From a bacterium MS4 (GTDB taxonomy: Bacteria > Bacillota > Clostridia > Oscillospirales > Acutalibacteraceae): a DNA stretch of 64,000 nt. Location: the NCBI GenBank assembly GCA_000752215.1, contig CCFG01000017.1:1-64000 (forward strand), in the 5' to 3' direction. The notes beneath the pieces were generated by a model. It saw nothing but the letters and a program-made list of their open reading frames with translations. It was not told the DNA's origin and ran no database searches. The position numbers and the translations under genes are program-made. Of the stretch, positions 32,302 through 41,003 are shown piece after piece; position 1 is the stretch's first letter; each line of letters starts with the position of its first letter.

Positions 32302-32823
32302 TCACTGTTTTCCAAGCAGTTCAATGAACGCCTTCATATATTCCGGCAAATCCGGCGGGCGGCGGCTGGAAACGATATTGCCGTCCACAACCACCGGAAG
32401 GTCGTACCATGTGGCCCCTGCATGAATCAGGTCATCCTTGATACCCGGGGTACTCGTGACCTTTTTGCCCTGCAGGATATCCGCGGAAGCCAGAACCCAG
32501 CCCGCGTGGCAGATATGCCCGATGGGCTTTTGCTGCCGGTCCATAGAGCGTACCATTTCCAGAACCTCCGGAAAACGCCTTAATTTGTCCGGCGCCCAGC
32601 CACCGGGTACCAGAAGCGCGTCGTAATCCTCAATACGGATATCCCCGAACGCATAATCGGAAACTGCCGGAACACCGTATTTGCCGACATACTTTTGGTT
32701 TGCCTTTTCGCCGACCAGATGAACGGTGACTCCCTCTTCCCGGAGCCTCAGCACCGGATACCACAGCTCCAGATCCTCAAAATCGTCCGAAATCAGGCAA
32801 ACGGCTTTCAAGTCCTTTTTCAT
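32302..32823 (-). CDS. DJ-1/PfpI family protein (general stress glyoxalase/protease fold)
   Basis: A 173-residue protein of the class I glutamine-amidotransferase-like fold. Nucleophile elbow: IGHICHAGWVL (about 100-110), with the conserved Cys-His pair; the acid Glu is in the SDDFEDLELWYPVL region. VPGGWAPDKLRRF precedes it. Members act as deglycases, chaperones or hydrolases under stress. AAAGGAGG places the start at 32823. It lies upstream of the Fe-S aldo/keto reductase on the same strand, separated by a small hairpin. Confidence 0.9.
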   Translation of the reverse strand: MKKDLKAVCLISDDFEDLELWYPVLRLREEGVTVHLVGEKANQKYVGKYGVPAVSDYAFGDIRIEDYDALLVPGGWAPDKLRRFPEVLEMVRSMDRQQKPIGHICHAGWVLASADILQGKKVTSTPGIKDDLIHAGATWYDLPVVVDGNIVSSRRPPDLPEYMKAFIELLGKQ

Positions 32824-32991
32824 GGAATTACCTCCTTTTTTTCTGTTTATGTTGATTATAATATTGCAGCCCGGATTTATCAATAAGAAAACAAGGATTT
32901 TGTGCGGAACAGGATTTTATCCCTCGGCATATTTATGGTATCATATAAAAAATAAACCGTCCGACCGGCGGTCAAATCGGAGCGTTATGTT

Positions 32992-33354
32992 ATGGGATGT
33001 CTGGGAAATTTGATCTGGTTCGTCTTCGGCGGCCTGATTATGGGTTTGAGCTGGCTTCTGGTCGGCATTCTGTGGTGTATTACCATTGTGGGGATTCCCG
33101 TCGGAATCCAGTGCTTTAAATTCGCGGAGCTGGCATTTTTCCCGTTCGGGAAAGAGGTCTCCTTCGGCGGCGGTGTCGGCTCGTTTTTGCTGAACATCCT
33201 TTGGCTTGTCTTCGGTGGTTTCGCGCTGGCGGTGGAAGCCGCCGCGATCGGCGGGCTGTTCTGCCTGACAATCGTCGGAATTCCGTTCGGGCTGCAGTGC
33301 TTCAAGATCGCAAAGCTGGCGCTGATGCCGTTCGGCGCCAGCGTCCATTCCTGA
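32992..33354 (+). CDS. YccF-domain inner-membrane protein
   Basis: A 120-residue protein with two copies of the YccF motif: NLIWFVFGGLIMGLSWLLVGILWCITIVGIPVGIQCFKFAELAFFPFGKEV and a second similar half ending LTIVGIPFGLQCFKIAKLALMPFGASV. Each copy has a pair of membrane helices and the conserved TIVGIPxGxQCFKxA segment. The function is unknown; relatives occur in many bacteria. GGAG lies near 32980 before the ATG at 32992, and TATCAT/TATAAA at 32938-32950 could be its -10 region. It ends at a strong terminator. Confidence 0.93.
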   Translation: MGCLGNLIWFVFGGLIMGLSWLLVGILWCITIVGIPVGIQCFKFAELAFFPFGKEVSFGGGVGSFLLNILWLVFGGFALAVEAAAIGGLFCLTIVGIPFGLQCFKIAKLALMPFGASVHS

Positions 33355-33413
33355 TTTTCAAATATTGCAAAGCGACTTTGCGTCTGCGCGGTTTTATCGA
33401 CTTCCTGATGCAC

Positions 33414-33467
33414 AAGAAGCGCGCCTTGATCGGCTGACAGCCGTTTCAAGGCGCGCTTCTTTGTTTT
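33414..33467 (+). terminator. strong intrinsic terminator
   Basis: A perfect 16-bp stem (33414-33429 with 33446-33461), with a nested CGGCTG/CAGCCG in the loop and a T-rich tail. It ends the YccF gene. Confidence 0.9.
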
Positions 33468-33521
33468 TGCGCTTGCTGCTTTTTGTAATTTGCCATTGCA
33501 AATTCATTCAGCAGTCCTTTT

Positions 33522-34685
33522 TTAAGAACTCATTCTTTTTTTCTTCCCCACAACCATGGAGACCGCGAAAAATGCGACTGCGAAGCCTGCCTCAATCAGC
33601 ATAGCGGTATAGGTTTCGGAAAGGCTGGAGAAGCTGAAGCTGGCCAGTGAGGAAATCTGGTTATTCGCTTTGACATACCAGTAAGTCGGGGTAAAGCTGG
33701 CAATTTTCAGCACGGTGGAATTCAGGAACTCCTGCGGTACAAACACTCCGCTGATAAAGCAGGGGCCAAGGGTAACAACGTTGCAGACCGCCGAAATCGC
33801 TCCGCGATTTTTCAGCAGATTGCCAATGAGAAAGCTGATGCTGGACATGCTGAGCGTGAACACAAACGAGTTCAGGACCAGATAAACCGTATTACGGGTC
33901 ATCATGTTCCGGTGATCGAACAGGAAGCAGAAGCCGACCATGACCGCCCAGCAAACGACGGTAAAAACCAGGTTCGCAAGAATAAACTGGAAATTGATCT
34001 TTCCCGCGCTCTGGGGAGAACAGAAATTCCGGCGGCTCAGGTCCCGGTCGTTGAACACCAGCATAATGGCGGAGATGCCCAGAACAAGCACGGAAGAAAG
34101 CGCATAGGCAAGGTAATTGAAGTAATTCGCGGAAAAGCCGTTGTCGGTGTCCTGCCGCGCATCTGCTTTCATTGCGACAGGGGTATTGCTTTCCATATCC
34201 GCTTTCAAATGCCGGACCAGGTCCTCCTGCGTAATGCCGGGTACTGTTTTTACATAGAGCGCCGCCGTGTTGAAATACTGGTTGATATTTAAATCGAGAT
34301 ACGCGTTGCTGACGGAATTCGGCACAGTGGTTTTCTCAATCCGCACGTCTTCTCCCCGCATAAAGCTCTGGGTAAAGCCTTTGGGGATACGGAGAATATA
34401 ACTGACGGAGCGGAAGAAAAGGGCGTCCTGAAGCTTTTCCGTTTCGTCCGGAACCTCTACGAAGTTGGCTGTTTTGGCCAGCTCCGCCTGAAAGCCGTCG
34501 ATCAGGGGACTGTCTTCTTCGCTGAGAAAGGCGATATTGGTTTTTTCCTGAGAAAAACCGGCTTCCTGCACTTTTGAGCCGTTCAGCGAAAGGAGCGTGG
34601 CAACGATCAGAAAAACGGCTACATAGATCATCATGGAGGACAGATTTTTTTGAATAATTTTCATACAGAGCTTAAAGACTGGCAT
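33522..34685 (-). CDS. ABC-2 type exporter permease
   Basis: A 387-residue permease of the ABC2_membrane_3 kind: one N-terminal helix (about 18-35), a large outside domain (about 40-180) and five or six helices in the C-terminal half (NYLAYALSSVLVLGISAIMLVFNDRD, then ANLVFTVVCWAVMVGFCFLF and more). Its ATG overlaps the preceding permease gene by 14 nt and follows AGGAGG. With its partner and the ATPase it should export peptides, antibiotics or lipids. Confidence 0.9.
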   Translation of the reverse strand: MPVFKLCMKIIQKNLSSMMIYVAVFLIVATLLSLNGSKVQEAGFSQEKTNIAFLSEEDSPLIDGFQAELAKTANFVEVPDETEKLQDALFFRSVSYILRIPKGFTQSFMRGEDVRIEKTTVPNSVSNAYLDLNINQYFNTAALYVKTVPGITQEDLVRHLKADMESNTPVAMKADARQDTDNGFSANYFNYLAYALSSVLVLGISAIMLVFNDRDLSRRNFCSPQSAGKINFQFILANLVFTVVCWAVMVGFCFLFDHRNMMTRNTVYLVLNSFVFTLSMSSISFLIGNLLKNRGAISAVCNVVTLGPCFISGVFVPQEFLNSTVLKIASFTPTYWYVKANNQISSLASFSFSSLSETYTAMLIEAGFAVAFFAVSMVVGKKKRMSS

Positions 34686-35811
34686 ATTTCTGCCTCCTTA
34701 TCATGAAATACGACCCCAGACAGAACAGCAGAGCAAAGGCGCAGACCGCCGCCATATTCCATCCGTACCGGGTCATAATGTCGTAATAGTACAGGGAATA
34801 AAGGGCGTCCGTAAGCAGGTTCACCGGATTCAGGTAAGAGAGAACCGGCACGTTCTGCGCGACGATATACTTCATCTCCTCGGACATCATTCCTGCCAGA
34901 AACGAACCGGCCATGCTGACCGCCAGCAGAACCGCGACCTTGACTCCCTCCCCCTTCTTTACCAGCGCACTGACAAAAGCGCCGAAGGAAACCCCCAACA
35001 CACTGCCGGCAAAGGTCGTCAGAAGGACGAACAGGGTTTTTGACCCAAAATCGATTTTCAGCCCGAAATACAGATAGGCGAGAAGTACCAGCATTTCCGA
35101 GAAATGGAGCAGGATTGCCGCGCACATGTTATAAAGAAAGATTTTCAGCTTATGGACCGGAGCCACGTTAACGCGCGCCGCCCGCTGGGAAAGATCGGCC
35201 TGAATATCCGTCACTTCCTTCAGCCCCCAGAAACCGCCGTACAGGCAGCTCATGGCAATCAGGGAGTAAAAATAATTGAGCACATTGTTCGGCTCCGCGC
35301 TGCTGCCGGAAACCTCCCGGGTGTATTCCCCGCGGTCGGAAACAGCCTCGATGAGCCCGTTTCTAACGGAAGCGGGATTCTCCCTGACAATCGAAGCCAC
35401 CGCAGAGGACGTCTGGCTGTAGCTGTTCAGGAAAGCCCGGACAATGTTCTGGCTGAGGCCCGATTCCCGTACCGTCATCCCGATCTCCGTACCCACCGTA
35501 ACATACGCCTTGATTTTCCCGTCGTCAAGCAGCTTTTCCGCCTTTTCCCCGTCGGTTTTTGTCAGGTTGAAAATCCGGTCTTCCCCTTGTGACACCTCCT
35601 CCAGCACCGAATGAAAATCCTTATTCTGCCGGTACCGGTCGTTGTCCACCACGGCGATATCGATGGGATGAAAGGCTTCCGTGTTGTTCAGATTGGAAAA
35701 AGCCATATTGAAGAAGGTGGCAAGCAGCAGCGGAAAAAGCAGGGTCCAGAACATCATCTGCCTGTCGCGGGTCAGGCATTTCAGCCTTGCCGTAAAAAGA
35801 TGCTGAAACAT
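34672..35811 (-). CDS. ABC-2 type exporter permease
   Basis: A 379-residue partner permease with the same layout: an N-terminal helix (MMFWTLLFPLLLATFFNMAFSNL), an extracellular domain (about 45-185), then helices from NYFYSLIAMSCLYGGFWGLKEV onward, including VLLTTFAGSVLGVSFGAFVSALV. The segment DLSQRAARVNVAPVHKLKIFLYN is the cytoplasmic coupling region. It starts at ATG 35811 behind GGGGGGAG, 11 bp after the ATPase gene. Role as for its partner. Confidence 0.9.
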   Translation of the reverse strand: MFQHLFTARLKCLTRDRQMMFWTLLFPLLLATFFNMAFSNLNNTEAFHPIDIAVVDNDRYRQNKDFHSVLEEVSQGEDRIFNLTKTDGEKAEKLLDDGKIKAYVTVGTEIGMTVRESGLSQNIVRAFLNSYSQTSSAVASIVRENPASVRNGLIEAVSDRGEYTREVSGSSAEPNNVLNYFYSLIAMSCLYGGFWGLKEVTDIQADLSQRAARVNVAPVHKLKIFLYNMCAAILLHFSEMLVLLAYLYFGLKIDFGSKTLFVLLTTFAGSVLGVSFGAFVSALVKKGEGVKVAVLLAVSMAGSFLAGMMSEEMKYIVAQNVPVLSYLNPVNLLTDALYSLYYYDIMTRYGWNMAAVCAFALLFCLGSYFMIRRQKYASL

Positions 35812-35822
35812 TCTTCTCCCCC

Positions 35823-36755
35823 CTAATCCCTGAGCTGTTTTCCGGTGATTTCCAGAAACACGTCGTTGAGGGTGGGCAGCTCGGAATAAATCTTCCCGAA
35901 GGTAATTTGATTCCTTTTCAGAAAATCCAGTATGGCTTCCAGATTGTTCTGCCCCTTCCCGGACTTTACGACCAGCAGATGGTCGCGGTACTCGGCGGAA
36001 ACGATATTCGGGAGTTTTTTCAAGGCCGACAGCTGTTCCTCGCGGAGGGAGAAGGTCTCGACCGTGATTTTCTCCCCGAGCGTGATCATGGCCTTCAGCT
36101 CTTCCTTGGAGCCGTCGGCAATCATCCTGCCCTTATCCAGAATCATGATCCTGGTACAGATCTGTTCCACTTCCTCCATATAATGGGAAGTATAGACAAT
36201 GGTGGCGCCTTCCCGGTTCAGCCGCACAATGCCTTCCAGAATATTGTTCCGGCTCTGGGGATCGACCGCTACCGTCGGCTCGTCCAGAATGATCAGCTTC
36301 GGCCGGTGCGCAATTCCGCAGGCAATATTCAGCCGGCGAAGCAGTCCGCCGCTCAGCTTTTTGGGATAAAATTTCCGAAAATCGTTCAGCCCTACAAAAT
36401 CGATGGCGTCTTCCACCAGCTTTTTTCGTTTTGCTTTGTCCGGGACATACAGCCCGCAGAAATAATCGATGTTTTCGTACACCGTCAGTTCCTCGAACAC
36501 GGCGACATTCTGCATGATGATTCCGATGTCCCGTTTGATGTCGTAAGCGTCCGGAGCCATGGGCTGGTCAAAAATCTCAATTTCGCCCTTGTCGTATTTT
36601 AAAAGGGATAAAATACAGTTGATGACCGTCGTCTTTCCGGAACCGTTCGGCCCGAGCAGCCCAAATATTTCTCCCTCTTTCACTTCCAGCGAAAGATGAT
36701 CCAGCGCGACCAGATCGCCGTATCTCTTTACCAGATTGTTCACCCTGATAATCAT
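35823..36755 (-). CDS. ABC exporter ATPase
   Basis: A 310-residue ATPase: Walker A GPNGSGKTTVIN (about 34-45), Q-loop IMQNVAVFE, signature LSGGLLRRL (about 134, the LLRR variant in place of QQQR), Walker B KLIILDEPTVAVDPQ and switch His YTSHYMEE. The C-terminal third (about 220-310) is the accessory domain of drug/bacteriocin exporters. First gene of the export operon; AAGGAGG precedes ATG 36755. It is divergent from the sensor kinase gene, whose system probably controls it. Confidence 0.94.
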   Translation of the reverse strand: MIIRVNNLVKRYGDLVALDHLSLEVKEGEIFGLLGPNGSGKTTVINCILSLLKYDKGEIEIFDQPMAPDAYDIKRDIGIIMQNVAVFEELTVYENIDYFCGLYVPDKAKRKKLVEDAIDFVGLNDFRKFYPKKLSGGLLRRLNIACGIAHRPKLIILDEPTVAVDPQSRNNILEGIVRLNREGATIVYTSHYMEEVEQICTRIMILDKGRMIADGSKEELKAMITLGEKITVETFSLREEQLSALKKLPNIVSAEYRDHLLVVKSGKGQNNLEAILDFLKRNQITFGKIYSELPTLNDVFLEITGKQLRD

Positions 36756-36821
36756 AAGCGGAACCTCCTTGTTTTCATGCTCTTATTTTAGCGCATAATA
36801 ACGGGGATTATCAGTGCCGCC

Positions 36822-36848
36822 TGTCAGTGTTTGCCGTGACAGATGTCA
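36822..36848. promoter_or_regulatory. TGTCA/TGACA inverted-repeat cluster in the divergent control region
   Basis: The 195-bp gap between the exporter operon and the sensor kinase has TGTCA (36822-36826) and TGACA-GA-TGTCA (36837-36848), a perfect 12-bp palindrome. These are candidate binding sites for the NarL-type regulator encoded downstream. Confidence 0.5.
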
Positions 36849-36950
36849 TGTTCTTCCGTGACGCCAGTAAATTGCGATTGTGAACCGAGAAAAAAGATGA
36901 TACTATAAAGGAAACGACGGGCTGTCCGAAAGATAGGAGGGGTTGGACGA

Positions 36951-38018
36951 ATGATTCTCATTGATAAAATTATTCTTCTGATCTGCTGCTTTGTCCTTTA
37001 CCTGTGCGAACCCGGTTTCGGCGCAAGCGTGGTGCCAGTGCTGACCGCCGTTGTTTTCACGTGCTTCCTGAGCTATTTTGAAAAACCGCTTCTTCGGGCC
37101 GTACTGACCGGCGGATTTATTGCGGCAAGCGTGTTTCTTCCCGGACTGACCGTATTTCTGCCGCTGATCTGCTACGACCTGCTGTTTGAAAGATTCCAGT
37201 TTCTCTGTCTGGCCGCGCTGGTCCCGCTCGTTTTTCTCTGGCAGGGTGCGTACACTACCGTCAGTGCGGTAACGACCATTCTCTCTATGCTCTGCGTATT
37301 GCTGAAACACCGTACCGTCCGGCTGGAAAAGCTGAGAGCGGATTACAACGATCTGCGCGACACCACAAGGGAAATGACGCTCCGGCTGAACCAGCAGAAC
37401 AGCGACCTGCTGGAAAAGCAGGATTATGAAATCAGCATCGCCACCTTGAACGAGCGCAACCGCATCGCGCGGGAAATCCACGATAATGTGGGGCATCTGC
37501 TGTCCAGTTCGCTGCTGCAGATCGGCGCGCTGCTCGCCGTCAACAAGGATAAAAAGGGAAAGGAAAGCCTGCTGGCGGTAAAGGACACCCTGACGCGGGC
37601 CATGGAAAGCATCCGTTCCAGCGTACACAACCTGTACGACGAGTCCATCGACCTGTACGGACAGATGGAAGAGCTGGCGCGTAAATTCACTTTCTGCGAG
37701 CTGAGCTTGGACTACGACATCCACAGCAACCCGGACATCCGGCTGAAATACGCGTTTCTCTCCATTGTAAAGGAAGCGCTGGCAAACATCATCCGGCACT
37801 CCGACGCAAGCCGGGCAAGCATCACCTGCCGGGAACATCCCGCGCTTTATCAACTGATTATAGAAGACAACGGGACCGTGAAAGATTACGACGCGGGAAG
37901 CGGGATCGGTCTGAAAAACATCACCGACCGGGTGGACGCTTTTCACGGAAACATCAACATCACGACCGATCACGGCTTTAAAATTTTTATCACCATCCCG
38001 AAGGAGGCGGCAAATTGA
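36951..38018 (+). CDS. NarL-type sensor histidine kinase
   Basis: A 355-residue kinase. About four membrane helices (5-115) with almost no outside loops suggest it senses a signal in the membrane or works through the partner exporter. A coiled coil (about 120-165) leads to HisKA_3 with His177 in NRIAREIHDNVGHLLSSSL. The ATPase domain (about 250-352) has KEALANIIRHS (N box), IEDNGTVKDYDAGSGIGLKNITDRV (G boxes fused in one stretch). GGAGGGG precedes ATG 36951. Its stop overlaps the regulator start by ATGA-like coupling. Confidence 0.93.
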   Translation: MILIDKIILLICCFVLYLCEPGFGASVVPVLTAVVFTCFLSYFEKPLLRAVLTGGFIAASVFLPGLTVFLPLICYDLLFERFQFLCLAALVPLVFLWQGAYTTVSAVTTILSMLCVLLKHRTVRLEKLRADYNDLRDTTREMTLRLNQQNSDLLEKQDYEISIATLNERNRIAREIHDNVGHLLSSSLLQIGALLAVNKDKKGKESLLAVKDTLTRAMESIRSSVHNLYDESIDLYGQMEELARKFTFCELSLDYDIHSNPDIRLKYAFLSIVKEALANIIRHSDASRASITCREHPALYQLIIEDNGTVKDYDAGSGIGLKNITDRVDAFHGNINITTDHGFKIFITIPKEAAN

Positions 38019-38638
38019 TCAGAGTACTGGTTGTAGACGACGACAGGCTTGTTTCCAGTTCGCTTAAAACCATTCTGGAAGCGGACGGCGATATCGAAGT
38101 GGTGGGAACGGGCGGCAGCGGCAGTCAGGCGATCGCGCTGTACGGCGAGTGCAGTCCGGACATCCTGCTGATGGATATCCGCATGGACGGGATGACCGGC
38201 ATAGAGGTAGCGGAAATTCTGCTGAAACAGGACCCCGACGCGAAAATCCTGTTTTTGACCACCTTCTCCGACGATGATTACATCATCAAGGCGCTGCGGA
38301 TCGGCGCAAAGGGCTATCTTTTAAAGCAGAATTTCGAGAGTATCGTGCCTTCCATCAAGACGGTCGCGATCGGTCAGCGGGTGTTCGGGGATGAAATCAT
38401 CACCAGAATCCCCGCCATGCTCAGCGGCAGCCCAAAGGACGATTTCAAAGAATTCGGCCTGAGTGAAAAAGAGACGGAAATCCTCACACAGGTCGCAAAC
38501 GGCCTGTCCAATAAAGAAATCGCGGAAACCCTGTTTTTGAGCGAGGGAACCGTGCGCAATTACATCAGTGTCATCCTCGAAAAACTGGGGCTCCGCGACA
38601 GAACGCAGCTTGCCATTTTCTATTATAAGCATTCCTGA
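38015..38638 (+). CDS. NarL/LuxR-family response regulator
   Basis: A 207-residue regulator. Receiver domain: VVDDD acid pocket, Asp54 in ILLMDIRMDG, Thr in FLTTFSDDDY and Lys in GYLLKQNF. The LuxR helix-turn-helix at the C-terminus (about 145-200) reads LSEKETEILTQVANGLSNKEIAETLFLSEGTVRNYISVILEKL. It is partner of the preceding kinase and likely activates the divergent ABC exporter operon. No terminator is visible in the 18-bp gap to the convergent EAL gene. Confidence 0.95.
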   Translation: MIRVLVVDDDRLVSSSLKTILEADGDIEVVGTGGSGSQAIALYGECSPDILLMDIRMDGMTGIEVAEILLKQDPDAKILFLTTFSDDDYIIKALRIGAKGYLLKQNFESIVPSIKTVAIGQRVFGDEIITRIPAMLSGSPKDDFKEFGLSEKETEILTQVANGLSNKEIAETLFLSEGTVRNYISVILEKLGLRDRTQLAIFYYKHS

Positions 38639-38656
38639 TCTTCCGTTTTCTCCGCA

Positions 38657-40408
38657 TTACTCCAGGCAGCAGGAGCTTCCGCACTGCTGCTTGGTTTTCT
38701 TTTTTATTTTTGCCAATTCCTCCGTCAGCTCCTGCATCGTGCCGAAGCGGCGGGTGCGGTTGCTTACCCCCGCGACGGACAGGGAAATGAGCGGAAATTT
38801 TTCCGGCTCTCCCCGTCTGTTTTCCGCCAGGATATATCCGTTTTGGATATCCCTGGGGTTATAGTACTGCAGCACATTTTTGTCAAAATCGCTGATGATT
38901 CCGGCACACAGCTCGGCGCAGCTGAAACCGCTCAGCACCGCTACAAAATCGTCTCCGCCCACATGGCCGGCAAACTGCTTTTCCGGCACATGGGATACGA
39001 TCGTTTTCGCAAGCAGCTTGATGATCCTGTCTCCGTTTTCAAAGCCGTAAACGTCGTTATACGCCTTAAAGTTATCGATATCGAAATAGACGACGCTGTA
39101 GGGCGTATCCCTTTCGACACAGGCCCGGATTTTCTGCTCGATCACCAGATTCCCGGGCAGGCCGGTCAGGGGATTCTGATATTTCGCGTTCGCCACTTCG
39201 ATTTCCGTCGTTTTTTCCAGAAGGTCCTTGATGGTGACGGTCCCCAGATATTTTTCGTCCATGGTCACGACGATAAAGTCATACAGCTTTTCCGGAGGAC
39301 GGGACATGGCGATGTGCGAAACGTCGCTGATCGGGGTGTCGTGGGCCACCGCCAGGAACTGCCGGTCCATCAGGCAGGAAACCGGCCTTTTCTGGTTCAG
39401 GCTGAACCCGTACCGCCCGCTGAGCTTGAGCACCAGATTGGCCTTTGTCACCACGCCCAGCACCGTGCCGTCTTCCACCACGCACATCCCGAAGGACGAC
39501 GGGTCCTTTTTGAGCTCCTCGAAAACATCCTCCACCTTTGCTTCCGGGGAAATCGTTTTCGTCTGGGTGCAGATATTCTGGATGTAGATATTGCTGGCCT
39601 GACTGCCCAGAACATGGTTTTTCCGGCGGTTGGCCTCGATGATGAAGCCGAGGACGTCGGGCGCAGGCTCCTTCATCTGCTCGTCCGGCCGCTGCAGATA
39701 GTATCCCTGCGCGTACTGCACCCCCAGGTCGATCAGGGTGGCGAGCTCCTCCTGTGTTTCCACCCCCTCCGCGACAAGGCTGATGTTGGCCACGTGAGAA
39801 AGCTCCGTCATGCTTTTTACAAGGGCAAACTTAATGCTGTCCTTGTCGATATTTCGGATGAGATTCATGTCCAGCTTGATGTAGTGCGGGTTGATGTCGC
39901 TGATCAGGTTCAGCCCGGAGTACCCGGCGCCCGCGTCGTCGATGGCGATTTTGTAGTTCTGGTCCTTATAATGGGAAACGGCCCCGTGAAAGCCCTCCAT
40001 GTCGGAGGCCGCGTTTCGCTCCGTGATCTCAAAAATGATATCCTCCGGCACCGCGCCGTAATTTTTCAGATATTCCTTGGTAAAGCCCTGTCTGAATTTC
40101 GTGTCGTGCATCACATCGGGATTTACATTGAGAAAAAGCTTCTTTTTCAGCGTGATCCCCGTCTTCAGATAGGCTGTCTGGAGCGCCGTGGACCGGCAGA
40201 GAAGCTCCAGATCCCAGAGGCGGCTGCTTTCCCCGGCGATCCGGAACAGTTCCTCAGGATTTGCGATGGCGCTTTCACAGGTAACTCTGCTCAACGCCTC
40301 ATATCCGATTACGGAACCGTCGCGCAGGGATACAATGGGCTGAAAAACAGTCTTAATATATTTCCCATCGATAATTTTATCCAGTTCCGATTTCATTTTT
40401 TCATCCAT
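38657..40408 (-). CDS. EAL-CBS-GGDEF cyclic-di-GMP protein
   Basis: A 583-residue soluble protein with order EAL (about 10-250), a CBS pair (about 270-400) and GGDEF (about 410-570). EAL motifs: YEALSR (EAL intact), NVNPD, EITER, AIDDAGAGYSGL (in place of DDFGTGYS), KLDMNLI and AEGVE; most metal ligands are present, so it may be an active phosphodiesterase. GGDEF motif: HVGGDDFVAV (GGDDF), plausible for cyclase activity or GTP sensing. CBS modules bind adenosyl nucleotides and may link energy state to c-di-GMP level. The C-terminus is Cys-rich (CGSSCC). AAAGGGT precedes ATG 40408. Confidence 0.93.
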   Translation of the reverse strand: MDEKMKSELDKIIDGKYIKTVFQPIVSLRDGSVIGYEALSRVTCESAIANPEELFRIAGESSRLWDLELLCRSTALQTAYLKTGITLKKKLFLNVNPDVMHDTKFRQGFTKEYLKNYGAVPEDIIFEITERNAASDMEGFHGAVSHYKDQNYKIAIDDAGAGYSGLNLISDINPHYIKLDMNLIRNIDKDSIKFALVKSMTELSHVANISLVAEGVETQEELATLIDLGVQYAQGYYLQRPDEQMKEPAPDVLGFIIEANRRKNHVLGSQASNIYIQNICTQTKTISPEAKVEDVFEELKKDPSSFGMCVVEDGTVLGVVTKANLVLKLSGRYGFSLNQKRPVSCLMDRQFLAVAHDTPISDVSHIAMSRPPEKLYDFIVVTMDEKYLGTVTIKDLLEKTTEIEVANAKYQNPLTGLPGNLVIEQKIRACVERDTPYSVVYFDIDNFKAYNDVYGFENGDRIIKLLAKTIVSHVPEKQFAGHVGGDDFVAVLSGFSCAELCAGIISDFDKNVLQYYNPRDIQNGYILAENRRGEPEKFPLISLSVAGVSNRTRRFGTMQELTEELAKIKKKTKQQCGSSCCLE

Positions 40409-40461
40409 ACCCTTTTCTGGCTACCTCCAAAACAGAATGTTGATCCATGATGGTACCTGTG

Positions 40462-40490
40462 CCGCCGAAAAAACGGCGGCCTGTTTTTTT
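40462..40490 (+). terminator. terminator-like hairpin without an upstream gene
   Basis: GCCGCCG (40462-40468) pairs with CGGCGGC (40475-40481), then CTGTTTTTTT. On the plus strand nothing is encoded before it, because the EAL gene runs the other way. Confidence 0.55.
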
Positions 40491-40699
40491 GGAACATCAT
40501 GCCTGCCGTTTATACAATATCGCCTGAACCGGCGTTGTTTCATTAGGATTCGGTTAAAAACTGTTAAATTCTGCAAAAGTTTCATCGGTCTCATTTTATC
40601 AGGAAATCTGTATAAAATCAAATTTTGGAAATAAAATATAACCGGATTTCAGCAATTCCCCGGCATATCCGGTACAGCGGAGTTGCAGCGAGGGGATGT

Positions 40700-40728
40700 T
40701 TGACTTTTTTTGATTCCTGTGCTATGAT
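40700..40728 (+). promoter_or_regulatory. ileS promoter
   Basis: TTGACT (40700-40705), 17 bp, TATGAT (40723-40728). It starts the T-box leader. The stretch from 40491 to 40699 shows nothing else I recognise. Confidence 0.85.
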
Positions 40729-40736
40729 TAATTTCT

Positions 40737-40990
40737 AAAAATATGATAAAAACGTTGAAAGAGACAGTAGGATTCAGACAAAAAGCAAAGCGAGCCGGTG
40801 ACAGTGAGAGTCCGGCCTGAGTCGTTTATTTCCGAACATCACTCTTGAGTTCCAGGCTGAAAGAGTTCTTCGATTAAGCTTTGGCGGTCTTCCCCCGTTA
40901 CCGGGAACACATATGACAGTATGCAGCAATAGGTGGTATAACGAAGCGAAGCTTTCGTCCTGTTCTCAGGGCGGAGGTTTTTTTATTTTG
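40737..40990 (+). promoter_or_regulatory. T-box leader (isoleucine)
   Basis: The leader has the Stem I GTGAGAGTCCGGC segment, a specifier loop GAACATCACTCTTGAGTT with the Ile codon ATC at 40838-40840, and the T-box core AGGTGGTATAACG (40931-40943), whose TGGT can pair with the ACCA end of uncharged tRNA-Ile. A terminator (CGTCCTG-TTCT-CAGGGCG, T run 40978-40984) precedes ileS. Low charged tRNA-Ile should allow read-through. Confidence 0.92.
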
Positions 40991-41003
40991 GGAGGTTTCA
41001 GCA

